A stretch of DNA of 7,618 nucleotides from Desulfobacterales bacterium. GTDB taxonomy: Bacteria; Desulfobacterota; Desulfobacteria; Desulfobacterales; Desulfosalsimonadaceae. Both the position numbers and the translations under genes were made by a program. The notes beneath the pieces were generated by a model. It saw nothing but the letters and a program-made list of their open reading frames with translations, was not told the origin of the DNA and searched no databases. Positions 1 through 6,605 of the stretch are shown here, in pieces. The stretch covers positions 1 to 7,618 of the forward strand of contig JAGXLE010000062.1 in NCBI GenBank assembly GCA_018334855.1, read 5' to 3'. Within the stretch, counting starts at the first letter, position 1. Each line of letters opens with the position of its first letter.

Positions 1-98
1 ATTTCAATCAGTAAAATCCTTTTTTTGCGCTCTAACGAAATTGCACTTCGTTGCCCTGACGGCGGTGCGGAAAAGGGGGTTTCCGAGCGGAAATTGAG

Positions 99-119
99 GC
101 TCCGGGAGGCTCCTGGAGC
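99..119. repeat. GC-rich hairpin, 9-bp stem, 3-nt loop
   Basis: GCTCCGGGA (99-107) pairs with TCCTGGAGC (111-119), with one wobble position, around a GGC loop. On the plus strand a T5 run follows 11 nt later (131-135), after GGAG/CTCC (115-118 and 127-130), which could form a competing stem directly before it. This is terminator-like for transcription entering from the left, but it is not a textbook intrinsic terminator in either direction. Confidence 0.4.
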
Positions 120-178
120 GAGGAAACTCCTTTTTCGCGCCGCCGATCAGCCAATGTGCTTACGGATTTCCTTTCTGC

Positions 179-199
179 AAAAATTCCGCCCCGGTAGAA
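179..199 (-). terminator. weak candidate terminator after the yidD-like gene
   Basis: Read on the minus strand, an imperfect stem (184-199, TTCTACC against GGCGGAA with one mismatch and one wobble) is followed by a run of five T (183-179). It begins 22 nt after the stop codon of the yidD-like gene. The loop is very tight, so this is a tentative call based on position and the T-run. Confidence 0.22.
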
Positions 200-221
200 T
201 AAACAGCGTTTTATGAGACTG

Positions 222-659
222 TCAATTTCCCTCATTGGAAAACCAGAAATCGTTTGCAGAAACCGGGTCATAATATTTCCACTTTCCGTTAACTGGAACT
301 TTCGGAGAGTAATCAAGCTCTGTTTTGCCGCATCGGATCAGCCTGTCACATGCAAGCATCCATCCCAGCACTGTGCCGTGCTTATTTATGGCCGCCTGCG
401 CGTAATTGGAACACGACGGGTGCATGGGACATTGGCCGGTTCGTACAGCGTTTAAATGATCCAGCGGCCCCTGGTAGACCTTTATGAGCAGATTCAGGGG
501 CCCTTCGGCTCCGGCCTGTCCGTTTGCATGCGGCCCGGCCGCGCATCCCGTCCCTGTAACCAGGACCATGCACAGCAGAACCGCCGCCTTAATTCTGCCC
601 GGTTTTCTGCTTATATATATTTTTATCATATAATACGCCTTAACGCAAAAATCGAGCAT
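222..659 (-). CDS. YidD-domain putative lipoprotein
   Basis: The 145-residue product has a hydrophobic N-terminal segment (about 23-36) ending in a TGTGC lipobox, with lipidated Cys39 predicted, then a short Gly/Ala-rich linker. Residues 56-112 match the YidD family: LLIKVYQGPL, a Cys77-Pro-Met-His-Pro-Ser-Cys83-Ser-Asn-Tyr core, NKHG, and the closing RLIRC110G. YidD proteins are about 70-90 residues long and are linked to YidC-dependent insertion of inner-membrane proteins. They normally sit beside rnpA and yidC. This copy is longer, probably exported and lipid-anchored, and lies 27 nt downstream of a metal-permease gene. The start is supported by GAGGA seven bases before the ATG; Met11 is a weaker alternative. 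The family match is fairly sure. The function of an exported version is unknown. Confidence 0.82.
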   Translation of the reverse strand: MLDFCVKAYYMIKIYISRKPGRIKAAVLLCMVLVTGTGCAAGPHANGQAGAEGPLNLLIKVYQGPLDHLNAVRTGQCPMHPSCSNYAQAAINKHGTVLGWMLACDRLIRCGKTELDYSPKVPVNGKWKYYDPVSANDFWFSNEGN

Positions 660-686
660 AAATTTGTCCTCAAAGATGTTCTCTCA

Positions 687-1505
687 TCACTGTCTTCGCC
701 GCTTTGAAATCAGCGGATCTACTGCCAGGGAAATGAAAAATCCTGCTGCAGCCACCAGGATGATGCTGGCACCGGAAGTGAGATCGAAAATAAAGGCAAT
801 CCACAGCCCGGCAATGTTAAATACCGCTGAAAGAAGCACTGCAACGGCCATCATCATGCCAAGCGATCCGGCGTATTTTTCCGCAATATAGGGCGGAATT
901 GAGAGCAGGGCGATCACCAGGATAAGACCCACCACCCGGATGATAAAAACAATGGAGACCGCCACCAGGGCCATGAACACAAAGTAGAGGGCTCGCACCG
1001 GAACACCCCGCAGCTTGGCAAATTCCACGTCGTAGGAAATGGCTATCAGGTCCCGGTAAAAATACAGCGTCAGGGCCAGGGCGGCCGCGCCCATGCCGAG
1101 CATCCACAAGATGTCTGCCGCCGGCACCGCCAGTATGCTGCCGAACAGGTAGCTCATCAGATCTGCGTGATAGCCCGGGGTCAGATCTGTGAGAATTATG
1201 CCTATGGCCATTCCGGTCGCCCATAATACCCCTATAAAGGTATCTGAGCGCTGGGCTGCCCTGAGGGTGACAGCGGTCATTAGCAGGGCCGCCGCCAGTG
1301 AGAATCCCATGGTTCCGATAATATATGGAATGCCTAAAAAAAGGGCCAGGCCTATGCCTCCGTATGCAGCGTGTGCAATACCGCCGGCAAGAAAAACCAT
1401 CCGGTTGACGACCACGAAAGAACCTGTCACACCGCAGATAAGGCTGGCAAAAAGACCGGCAAACAGGGCGTTTCGCATAAATTCGAATTGCAGGGCTTCA
1501 ATCAT
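687..1505 (-). CDS. znuB: ABC-3 family metal permease (ZnuB/TroC type)
   Basis: This 272-residue protein is the integral membrane subunit of a zinc/manganese/iron-type ABC importer. It is almost entirely hydrophobic, with about seven to nine predicted membrane segments. It carries family landmarks: GGIAHAAYGGIGLA at about 41-54 (the usual S-H-A-x-x-P/G-G region), DLMSYLFGSIL in the middle, and an Arg/Lys tail (SKRRRQ) that suits the cytoplasmic side. I place the start at 1505 rather than the longer 1571 frame. That ATG overlaps the stop of the ATPase gene in an ATGA arrangement and has GAGGA six bases upstream. The extra 22 residues of the longer frame (PGRANSPRPAPPG...) read as a shadow of the ATPase C-terminus. 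Metal specificity cannot be read from the permease. The gene symbol is by family only. Confidence 0.92.
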   Translation of the reverse strand: MIEALQFEFMRNALFAGLFASLICGVTGSFVVVNRMVFLAGGIAHAAYGGIGLALFLGIPYIIGTMGFSLAAALLMTAVTLRAAQRSDTFIGVLWATGMAIGIILTDLTPGYHADLMSYLFGSILAVPAADILWMLGMGAAALALTLYFYRDLIAISYDVEFAKLRGVPVRALYFVFMALVAVSIVFIIRVVGLILVIALLSIPPYIAEKYAGSLGMMMAVAVLLSAVFNIAGLWIAFIFDLTSGASIILVAAAGFFISLAVDPLISKRRRQ

Positions 1506-2263
1506 GAGCCATCCTCGTGCACCTTGAGAACCCGGTGGGGCTGGCCGTGGGCTATTAGCTCGACCGGGCACTGGTAACCCAAATCGAGCATATCCTGGGT
1601 GATTTCGCCTTTATCGTGGTAATAAAGCTGCCTGTTGACACATGCCACCGCGGTCGCATTCGAATACATGACCATGAGGTCGTGGCTTACCACTACAATG
1701 GTCCTGGTGCGGTTCAGATCCTTTAAGAGATTATATAATTCGGCGCGGCCGCCCGTGTCCACGCTGGCCGTTGGTTCGTCTAATACCAGGATATCCGGGT
1801 CTATTGTAAGTGCCCTTGCGATAAACACCCGTTCTCTCTGGCCTCCTGACAAATCGTCAATTTTGTGGTTTTCATATTTCCTCATGCCCATGATTTCAAG
1901 TGCCCGGGCTGCGGCCTCACGGTCCGAACCGCCGATGCGGGCTCTCCTGTGGTGGCGAAGCCTGCCCATTAAAACCACCTCGAAAACGGAAATGGGAAAT
2001 CCCTTGTTTACGAGAACATCCTGGGGCACGTAGCCGAAGCAGTAAGAGACCTTTGCCGGGGGCTTGTTAAAAACCCGTACCTGCCCGGCATCCGGCTTTA
2101 GAAGACCGAGCATAAGTTTTATAAGGGTGGACTTGCCGCCGCCGTTGGGACCGATAATCGCCAGGAACTCCCTGTCTGCCACATCGAAAGTAACGTTTTC
2201 AAGCACTGGAACGCTGTTATAGGAAAAGTAAAGATTTTTGACTGAAATCACCGGTTCGTCCAT
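1502..2263 (-). CDS. znuC: metal ABC transporter ATP-binding protein (ZnuC type)
   Basis: A complete 253-residue ABC ATPase that powers metal import with the adjacent permease and binding protein. Visible motifs are Walker A GPNGGGKST (38-46), Q-loop Gln81, signature LSGGQ (138-142), Walker B DILVLDEP (157-164, catalytic Glu163) and H-loop His194. The C-terminus CPVELIAHGQPHRVLKVH (232-249) is the Cys/His-containing tail common to ZnuC-like ATPases of this subfamily. The ATG has GAGGT eight bases upstream, which lies within the last codons of the binding-protein gene. The intergenic gap is only 6 nt, and the 3' end overlaps the permease start by 4 nt, so translational coupling is likely. Zinc is the usual substrate, but manganese or iron cannot be excluded. 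Confidence 0.95.
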   Translation of the reverse strand: MDEPVISVKNLYFSYNSVPVLENVTFDVADREFLAIIGPNGGGKSTLIKLMLGLLKPDAGQVRVFNKPPAKVSYCFGYVPQDVLVNKGFPISVFEVVLMGRLRHHRRARIGGSDREAAARALEIMGMRKYENHKIDDLSGGQRERVFIARALTIDPDILVLDEPTASVDTGGRAELYNLLKDLNRTRTIVVVSHDLMVMYSNATAVACVNRQLYYHDKGEITQDMLDLGYQCPVELIAHGQPHRVLKVHEDGS

Positions 2264-2269
2264 GGCGGT

Positions 2270-3142
2270 CTACCTCGCGGCCCTGCTGATTTTACGGGCG
2301 ACTTCAAGCAGATTTTTTTGCCAGTCTTCGGCCAGCGGATCCGCGGTTACCGTGGTGCCGTCAATTTCCCGGGCTATCATTTCGGCTGTCCGGCCGGAGA
2401 TCTGGGGCTGGACCAGCACGGTTTTTATGTCTTTTTGCCGTGCAAGTTCTATTAGTCTCCTGATTTTGCCCGCTTTTGGAGATTTTCCGGCCGCTTCCAC
2501 CGCTATCTGCTTTAATCCGTAAGCATCCGCAAAATATCCCCAGGAAGGATGAAGCACTATAAACTCTTTTGTCTCTTCAGCGGGCGGAAAAAAGCTGCGC
2601 AGTTTAGTGTCGAGTTCGGCAAGTTCCGCGATGAATTCGTTGTAGCCGCTTTTATATATCTGCGCATGCTTCGGATCAGCTTCAATAAGGCCAGTCAATA
2701 TGTGCCTGGCCTGTATCATGACCAGGGGGGATGAAAGCCATATATGGGGGTCGCTTCCGTCGCGAGAATGCATTGAATCACCTGACCTGTCAATGGGCTG
2801 CTTTTCTATCCAGTTATCGGTGTAAACGACCTTGATCCCAGGATTTGCTCCCCTGATTTTTTTCATCCAGGCCTTCTCAAAAGGGACTCCGATAGCAAAG
2901 TAGATATCGCATTCTGCCAGGGCGGCCATTTGGGAGGCGGATGGCTCGTATGTGGCCGGGTGTGCGCCAGGTGAGACCATGGTCCTGATATCAGCGCGGT
3001 TGCCGGCTATTTCTTTGACAAAATATTTCTGGGGAGGAATGCTTACAAACACGTTTAACCGGGTTCCGCTGTTTTCAGCTTTTACCTGCACGGCGGCTGC
3101 AAGGAGCAAGACAATGGCAACAGCGGTATAAAAACGTTTCAT
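2270..3142 (-). CDS. znuA: metal-binding protein of ABC importer (ZnuA/TroA type)
   Basis: A 290-residue cluster A-I solute-binding protein that captures a divalent metal outside the inner membrane. Residues 1-22 form a signal peptide (KRF charge patch, hydrophobic VAIVLLLAAAV, cleavage near VKA-EN). There is no lipobox, so a soluble periplasmic protein is expected. Likely metal ligands are His61 (PGAHPATYEPS), His133 (DPHIWLS), His198 (LHPSWGYFADAYGL) and Asp268 (TADPLAED). This is a three-His plus one-Asp set, like TroA. The His-rich loop of many zinc-specific ZnuA proteins is absent; the region before His133 is only SGDSMHSRDGSDPH. AGGAG lies ten bases before the ATG. The synthase gene ends 24 nt upstream on the same strand, so read-through transcription is likely. 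Zinc, manganese or iron are all possible substrates. Confidence 0.93.
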   Translation of the reverse strand: MKRFYTAVAIVLLLAAAVQVKAENSGTRLNVFVSIPPQKYFVKEIAGNRADIRTMVSPGAHPATYEPSASQMAALAECDIYFAIGVPFEKAWMKKIRGANPGIKVVYTDNWIEKQPIDRSGDSMHSRDGSDPHIWLSSPLVMIQARHILTGLIEADPKHAQIYKSGYNEFIAELAELDTKLRSFFPPAEETKEFIVLHPSWGYFADAYGLKQIAVEAAGKSPKAGKIRRLIELARQKDIKTVLVQPQISGRTAEMIAREIDGTTVTADPLAEDWQKNLLEVARKISRAAR

Positions 3143-3166
3143 TTGAGTCTTTCTCCTGTGTCAGTA

Positions 3167-5359
3167 CTAACCGGGGTTGTTTGTGATAAAGGAATATTTT
3201 CTGATACCTTCCAGGATTCCTCCGGCACACTGTTTCTTGGAAAAATAGATTTTGTTGACTCCCTTGAGATTTTCGAGTTCCGGGCTGTAGTTGCCCACAA
3301 CCACGCTCAGTTGTTCTCCCCGGAGCATCTCTTCGTCATTTCCCGAATCTCCGCTTACCAGAAAGCGCTGCAGGGGCAGTTCCCATTTATAGCTCAGGTA
3401 CCGGATCGCCTTGCCCTTGGATGCGCGGTAGGGGATTATGTCAAGGTATCTTTCATGGGAATATATAAGCGTATAGCGGAGTTTATTTGCGGAAAGGATG
3501 TTGTGTATCTTTGCGATCCTGTCTTTGCCGGGCTCCATGTTGTAGCTGATTTTAAATTTCCGCTGTGCTGATTTTTCCTGGAGTTCAAGAAAATCAAATT
3601 GCGACAGCAGTTCCACTATTTTTTTTCTGTCCCATCTGTTGGCGATATGAGAATCCCAGCCCTGATCGTAGTGAAGGTCTTCGCCGTAGTAAATTTCGGT
3701 TCCAACGTCGGAGATTACCACGTCGGGCCTTGGAAATGCGTATTCCTTCAGTATATTTACAGCCGAATCCGCACGGCGGCCGGTTGCCACGCCGAATCCG
3801 ATTTTTCCACTGTTGTCGTTGAGCCACCGGATCAATTCGTCCCTGTCTGCGTCCTGATCGCATATCAGGGTGTTGTCAATGTCGCTTATAAGAAATCGCT
3901 GGATACCGGTTAGACGTCTGCCGACCGCTTTTCCGGCTTCCTCTGCAGGAGGACGGGCTGCGGCGGTTTGTTCGATAATCGGCCTGATTTCCTCTGTATA
4001 GGTTTGAGCGTGGCTTTCCCAAGTATAGTACTTGCGCACATTCATTATTCCTTTCTTGGAGTACTCCTGCCAGAGCTGTTCGTCAATAAGTATCTGCCTT
4101 ATTGCCTTGGCGATTTCCGCCGGATTGTTGGGATTTATCAGGATTCCGTTTTCACAGTTGCCGATAATATCGCGCGGGCCCCCGTCATTTGTGGCCACCA
4201 GCGGCAGGCCGGTTGCAGCCGCCTCCAGCAGGGTGAGGCCGAAAGGCTCTGTGAGCGCCGGGTTGACAAAAACCCCACGCTTTTCCGCCGTGATTCTGTA
4301 TAATTCCGGCACTTCGTATTCCGGGTCGTGTTTCTTGGGTATGGCCATTTTGCCGTAGAGATCGTATCTGTCCATCATCAGAAGCATCCGGGTAAGCACG
4401 TCCTTTTCATTTTCCTCCATTTCGTTTATGTCTTTTCGGATGCCGGCAAATACGGCCAGGTTGGCCATGGCCTGAAGCTCACGGTCTTCTCCGTAGGCCT
4501 GGATCAGTCCCGAGATGTTTTTGCGCTTGTCAGGCCTGGAAAGAGCCAGGATCAGCGGTTTGTCCGGGTACATCAGGAAACGCTCAAGCTGGGCGAGCAT
4601 ATTGGCCTGGGCATACTTTGCAAACTCGGATTTTTCCATTTCCGGCAGTCGGTCATGGTAATACGGGTGAAATCGCTCCACATCGATTCCGGGCGGAATG
4701 ACCCTGTATTCCGGAAAATTGGAGTTTGAGTACCGGCCGTACTGATCGTCGACTTCCTGGTTGGTGCTTGTAATTATGAGGTCCGCGTTTTTCAGGATCC
4801 GCTCTTCCATGTCGATGCGTGTGTCTATTTTGTATTTCTTGACAATCTCGGATTCCTTCATTCCGTCTGCAATAAGCTTCTGCTTTTTGGGTATCCCCAT
4901 GGAATGGCCGGTGAAAATAAAGGGGAGATCATAAATTTCGGCCAGATTCATCGCCACGTAGCCTGCATCAGGATAATGCCCATGGAACAGATCGGGACAG
5001 TCGCCCTCCTTTTTAATGAACTTTATGGTCTTGTCTATATATTCATCGAGATACGTCCACAGTAGTTCCTTGCGGAAATATTTTCTGCCTCCGCATTGGA
5101 TGCGTACGATCCTGCACTTGTCGTTGCAGTTTTCAACCGGGCGGGCGTAATCGTCTGACACCCTTGGATCATCGACAAGCCGGGTGAAAAGATCCACCTT
5201 GCGTATTTCGGGACGCCGGCTTAAATGTTTTGCCAGTTCAACTACATACAGGACCTGCCCGCCGGTATCGGCGTCTCTGCCCAGTTCCGGATTTTCGAAC
5301 CGGACCAGGCCGTGGATGCTAAACATCTGAATGTATAGTTGTTTTTCATTTTCAGGCAT
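3167..5359 (-). CDS. sucrose-phosphate synthase fused to sucrose-phosphate phosphatase
   Basis: The 730-residue bifunctional enzyme should make sucrose-6-phosphate from UDP- or ADP-glucose and fructose-6-phosphate, then dephosphorylate it to sucrose. Residues 1-465 are a GT-B fold GT4 synthase: DTGGQ (31-35), HGHYPDAGY (126-134), TGHSMG (150-155), the donor-binding SRPDKRKN (274-281), and EPFGLTLLE (Glu371, Glu379, the EX7E motif). Residues 465-485 are an Ala/Pro/Glu-rich linker. Residues 488-720 are a HAD phosphatase with DIDNT (Asp493, Asp495), ATGRR (525-529), SKGK (Lys648) and GDSGND (Asp671, Asp675). All expected catalytic residues are present in both halves, so both activities are likely. 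The start has AGGAG six bases upstream. A fructokinase-like gene precedes it across a palindromic repeat, and the metal importer follows at 24 nt. Confidence 0.94.
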   Translation of the reverse strand: MPENEKQLYIQMFSIHGLVRFENPELGRDADTGGQVLYVVELAKHLSRRPEIRKVDLFTRLVDDPRVSDDYARPVENCNDKCRIVRIQCGGRKYFRKELLWTYLDEYIDKTIKFIKKEGDCPDLFHGHYPDAGYVAMNLAEIYDLPFIFTGHSMGIPKKQKLIADGMKESEIVKKYKIDTRIDMEERILKNADLIITSTNQEVDDQYGRYSNSNFPEYRVIPPGIDVERFHPYYHDRLPEMEKSEFAKYAQANMLAQLERFLMYPDKPLILALSRPDKRKNISGLIQAYGEDRELQAMANLAVFAGIRKDINEMEENEKDVLTRMLLMMDRYDLYGKMAIPKKHDPEYEVPELYRITAEKRGVFVNPALTEPFGLTLLEAAATGLPLVATNDGGPRDIIGNCENGILINPNNPAEIAKAIRQILIDEQLWQEYSKKGIMNVRKYYTWESHAQTYTEEIRPIIEQTAAARPPAEEAGKAVGRRLTGIQRFLISDIDNTLICDQDADRDELIRWLNDNSGKIGFGVATGRRADSAVNILKEYAFPRPDVVISDVGTEIYYGEDLHYDQGWDSHIANRWDRKKIVELLSQFDFLELQEKSAQRKFKISYNMEPGKDRIAKIHNILSANKLRYTLIYSHERYLDIIPYRASKGKAIRYLSYKWELPLQRFLVSGDSGNDEEMLRGEQLSVVVGNYSPELENLKGVNKIYFSKKQCAGGILEGIRKYSFITNNPG

Positions 5360-5394
5360 TTTTTTCTCCTGCTAAATGATTACATGATTTTTTA

Positions 5395-5519
5395 GATGGC
5401 AAAGTAAAAAGTCCAAGATCAAGGCGCGCAAATACCGAGGAATGCAGCGTGCTTAATCGTACGTGAAATTCCGAAGGTATGCAGCGCAACGCAGATATTG
5501 GGCTTTTTACGAAGCCATC
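5395..5519. repeat. 125-bp imperfect palindromic intergenic element
   Basis: The outer 26-nt arms (5395-5420 and 5494-5519) are inverted copies with about 21 of 26 positions matching. They share GATGGC, then four mostly different bases, then TAAAAAG and CCAA. The centre holds a perfect CGTACG (5458-5463). Flanking the centre are two direct copies of a CCG-AGG-ATGCAGCG motif (5435-5449 and 5471-5486). The element occupies most of the 158-bp gap between the kinase and synthase genes, and its end overlaps the kinase stop codon. It resembles a REP- or MITE-like dispersed repeat. I believe similar sequences are frequent in Desulfobacterota genomes, but that is from memory. Transcribed, it would form a long hairpin between the two coding regions. 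Confidence 0.75.
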
Positions 5520-6402
5520 AATGATTGAAAAAAGATTCATAAAATGCATGGTCTTCAGGTATCGCCCCCTGTATTTGACAGACCCGGGCTGAAAATTCAG
5601 TTGCCGCCGAAAGTATGCTCTGCGGAGGCCAGTCGTTCAGGCATCCCAGGGCCAGTACTGCTGCGTAGGCGTCGCCCGCACCGACGGTATCAACTACAGG
5701 GCCAAATTCAGGTACACTGATTGAATGCCGTGACTGCGGGGTTATTAACCGGCTTCCGTTCTCTCCACGGGTCAAAGAAATCATGCTTATGTCGTATTCT
5801 TTCATAAGCCGTTCCGGAAATTCTTCTTCCGGCAGGTCCACATCGAGCATGTTTTTCAGAACAGAGATTTCTTCGTGATTGATTTTCAGAATCTCTGTCT
5901 GCTCAAGAGATTTGACAACTGTTTCCCTGCTGTAGCAGCCGGGACGCAGGTTTATGTCATAGAAGCACTTTGTTTCAGGGCCGCGGTTTGCCAGAAAGTG
6001 CTGAATCTGTCTGAATGCCTGAGGTGTACGCTGAATAAGGGTTCCGAAATAGATCAGGTCCGGGCCGGCCCCGGCTGCATGTGCAGGCGACTCCGGCAGC
6101 TCCAGGTGGTCATATGCAACGTCCTGTATGATTTCAAATTCATGGCCGTCCCTGCCGTCCGGGTGAACCATTACTTTACCGGTGGGATGCACGGGATCTG
6201 TTTGTATATATTCCGTGTTGAATTCATTGCGTCTTAAGAAATCGAAAATTTCTTTTCCGGGTTCATCATTGCCGATTCGGGAGATAAACTTTACAGGCAT
6301 CCCGAACTGGTGAAGATGATATGAGAAATTAAACGGCGCACCGCCTATGCGCCGGTATTCCGGAAAAATATCCATAAGGATTTCGCCGATAACCAGTACC
6401 AA
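5518..6402 (-). CDS. PfkB-family sugar kinase, probable fructokinase
   Basis: A 294-residue ribokinase/PfkB-family kinase, probably phosphorylating fructose with ATP. Visible signatures are the N-terminal VLVIGEILMDIFP (2-14), sugar-binding GGAPFNFSYHLHQFG (20-34), FISRIGND (39-46), DINLRP (149-154), KINHEE (173-178) and the anion-hole/catalytic DTVGAGDAYAA (238-248) with catalytic base Asp244. GGAPFN and the overall length fit fructokinases better than 6-phosphofructokinases or adenosine kinases. The start codon is TTG: GGAGG lies five bases upstream, and the product begins exactly where family members do, while the next Met (10) lies inside the first strand. Gene order kinase-then-sucrose synthase resembles sucrose clusters of halotolerant methanotrophs. 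Another ketose or aldose substrate is possible. Confidence 0.88.
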   Translation of the reverse strand: MVLVIGEILMDIFPEYRRIGGAPFNFSYHLHQFGMPVKFISRIGNDEPGKEIFDFLRRNEFNTEYIQTDPVHPTGKVMVHPDGRDGHEFEIIQDVAYDHLELPESPAHAAGAGPDLIYFGTLIQRTPQAFRQIQHFLANRGPETKCFYDINLRPGCYSRETVVKSLEQTEILKINHEEISVLKNMLDVDLPEEEFPERLMKEYDISMISLTRGENGSRLITPQSRHSISVPEFGPVVDTVGAGDAYAAVLALGCLNDWPPQSILSAATEFSARVCQIQGAIPEDHAFYESFFNH

Positions 6403-6407
6403 TCTCT

Positions 6408-6412
6408 CCTCC
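6408..6412 (-). promoter_or_regulatory. Shine-Dalgarno deciding the TTG start of the kinase
   Basis: On the minus strand GGAGG lies five bases before TTG at 6402-6400. No ATG or GTG with a ribosome binding site is available nearby, so this site fixes the non-ATG start. Confidence 0.75.
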
Positions 6413-6436
6413 GGATTATTAAACAGTTATTTGACC

Positions 6437-6465
6437 AAGTTAAACGTTTTGACAAAAATTGTCAA
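6437..6465 (-). promoter_or_regulatory. candidate sigma70 promoter of the kinase/sucrose/metal operon
   Basis: On the minus strand a consensus -35 TTGACA (6465-6460) is followed by a 17-nt spacer and a weak -10 TAACTT (6442-6437). The start of transcription would be near 6430, giving a leader of about 28 nt that contains the Shine-Dalgarno site. It is the only well-spaced promoter-like pair I found upstream of the operon. The poor -10 suggests activation or dependence on other factors. Confidence 0.4.
6449..6465. promoter_or_regulatory. 17-nt palindrome, candidate operator
   Basis: TTGACAA-AAA-TTGTCAA is a perfect inverted repeat with 7-nt arms and a 3-nt centre. It covers the -35 element of the candidate kinase promoter. 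Immediately beside it is AAACGTTT (6442-6449), a second short palindrome with the central CG typical of LacI-family operators. Binding by a dimeric regulator is plausible, but no regulator gene is in the window. Confidence 0.4.
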
Positions 6466-6540
6466 CTGACGGGAGAGTCTTGTAATATATTCTTTTACGG
6501 ATTTCTGAATGGACACTTTATAACACTTGAGACATGTGAG

Positions 6541-6578
6541 AAATAAAGCAGCAAAAAACAAAAAAAGCAAAAAAAAAG
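6541..6578. other. A-tract-rich segment
   Basis: Runs of six, seven and eight A separated by GC or C (6553-6578) make this segment very A-rich on the plus strand. Such phased A-tracts may bend DNA. Read on the minus strand they are T-runs lying after the large inverted repeat at 6606-6684, but the 28-nt separation makes a normal intrinsic terminator unlikely. Confidence 0.4.
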
Positions 6579-6605
6579 GCTGGATTCTTCCCGGATTTTC
6601 GCGGC

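Larger units (their letters stand above)
1..221. other. gene-free region with clustered hairpins
   Basis: I see no supportable gene here. Both strands have open frames (25-216 plus, 32-316 minus), but their products are rich in Arg, Leu and Pro, show no domain, and have no good ribosome binding site. The stretch holds several short inverted repeats: AACGAA/TTCGTT at 34-39 and 47-52, GTTTCC/GGAAAT at 79-84 and 89-94, and a stronger hairpin at 99-119. It lies downstream of the last minus-strand gene, so a transcription end or a dispersed repeat is possible. Neither is proven. Confidence 0.5.

Noticed and set aside
25..316. Open frames on both strands near the left edge
   Set aside because: Arg/Leu/Pro-rich products without motif or ribosome binding site. 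The minus-strand frame also overlaps the yidD-like gene in another frame.
1506..1571. N-terminal extension of the permease (start at 1571)
   Set aside because: The extra residues lie over the ATPase 3' end and have no family similarity. The ATG at 1505 has a good ribosome binding site and an ATGA overlap.
3143..3166. Zur, Fur or MntR operator in front of the metal importer
   Set aside because: The 24-nt gap contains only the ribosome binding site. No palindromic AT-rich operator is visible.
5376..5526. ATGATT copies flanking the 125-bp element as target-site duplications
   Set aside because: ATGATT occurs twice on the left and once on the right at unequal distances from the ends, so it is not a convincing duplication.
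5352..5549. 65-residue minus-strand frame between kinase and synthase genes
   Set aside because: It is mostly the palindromic repeat read through, and it overlaps the coding ends of both neighbours.
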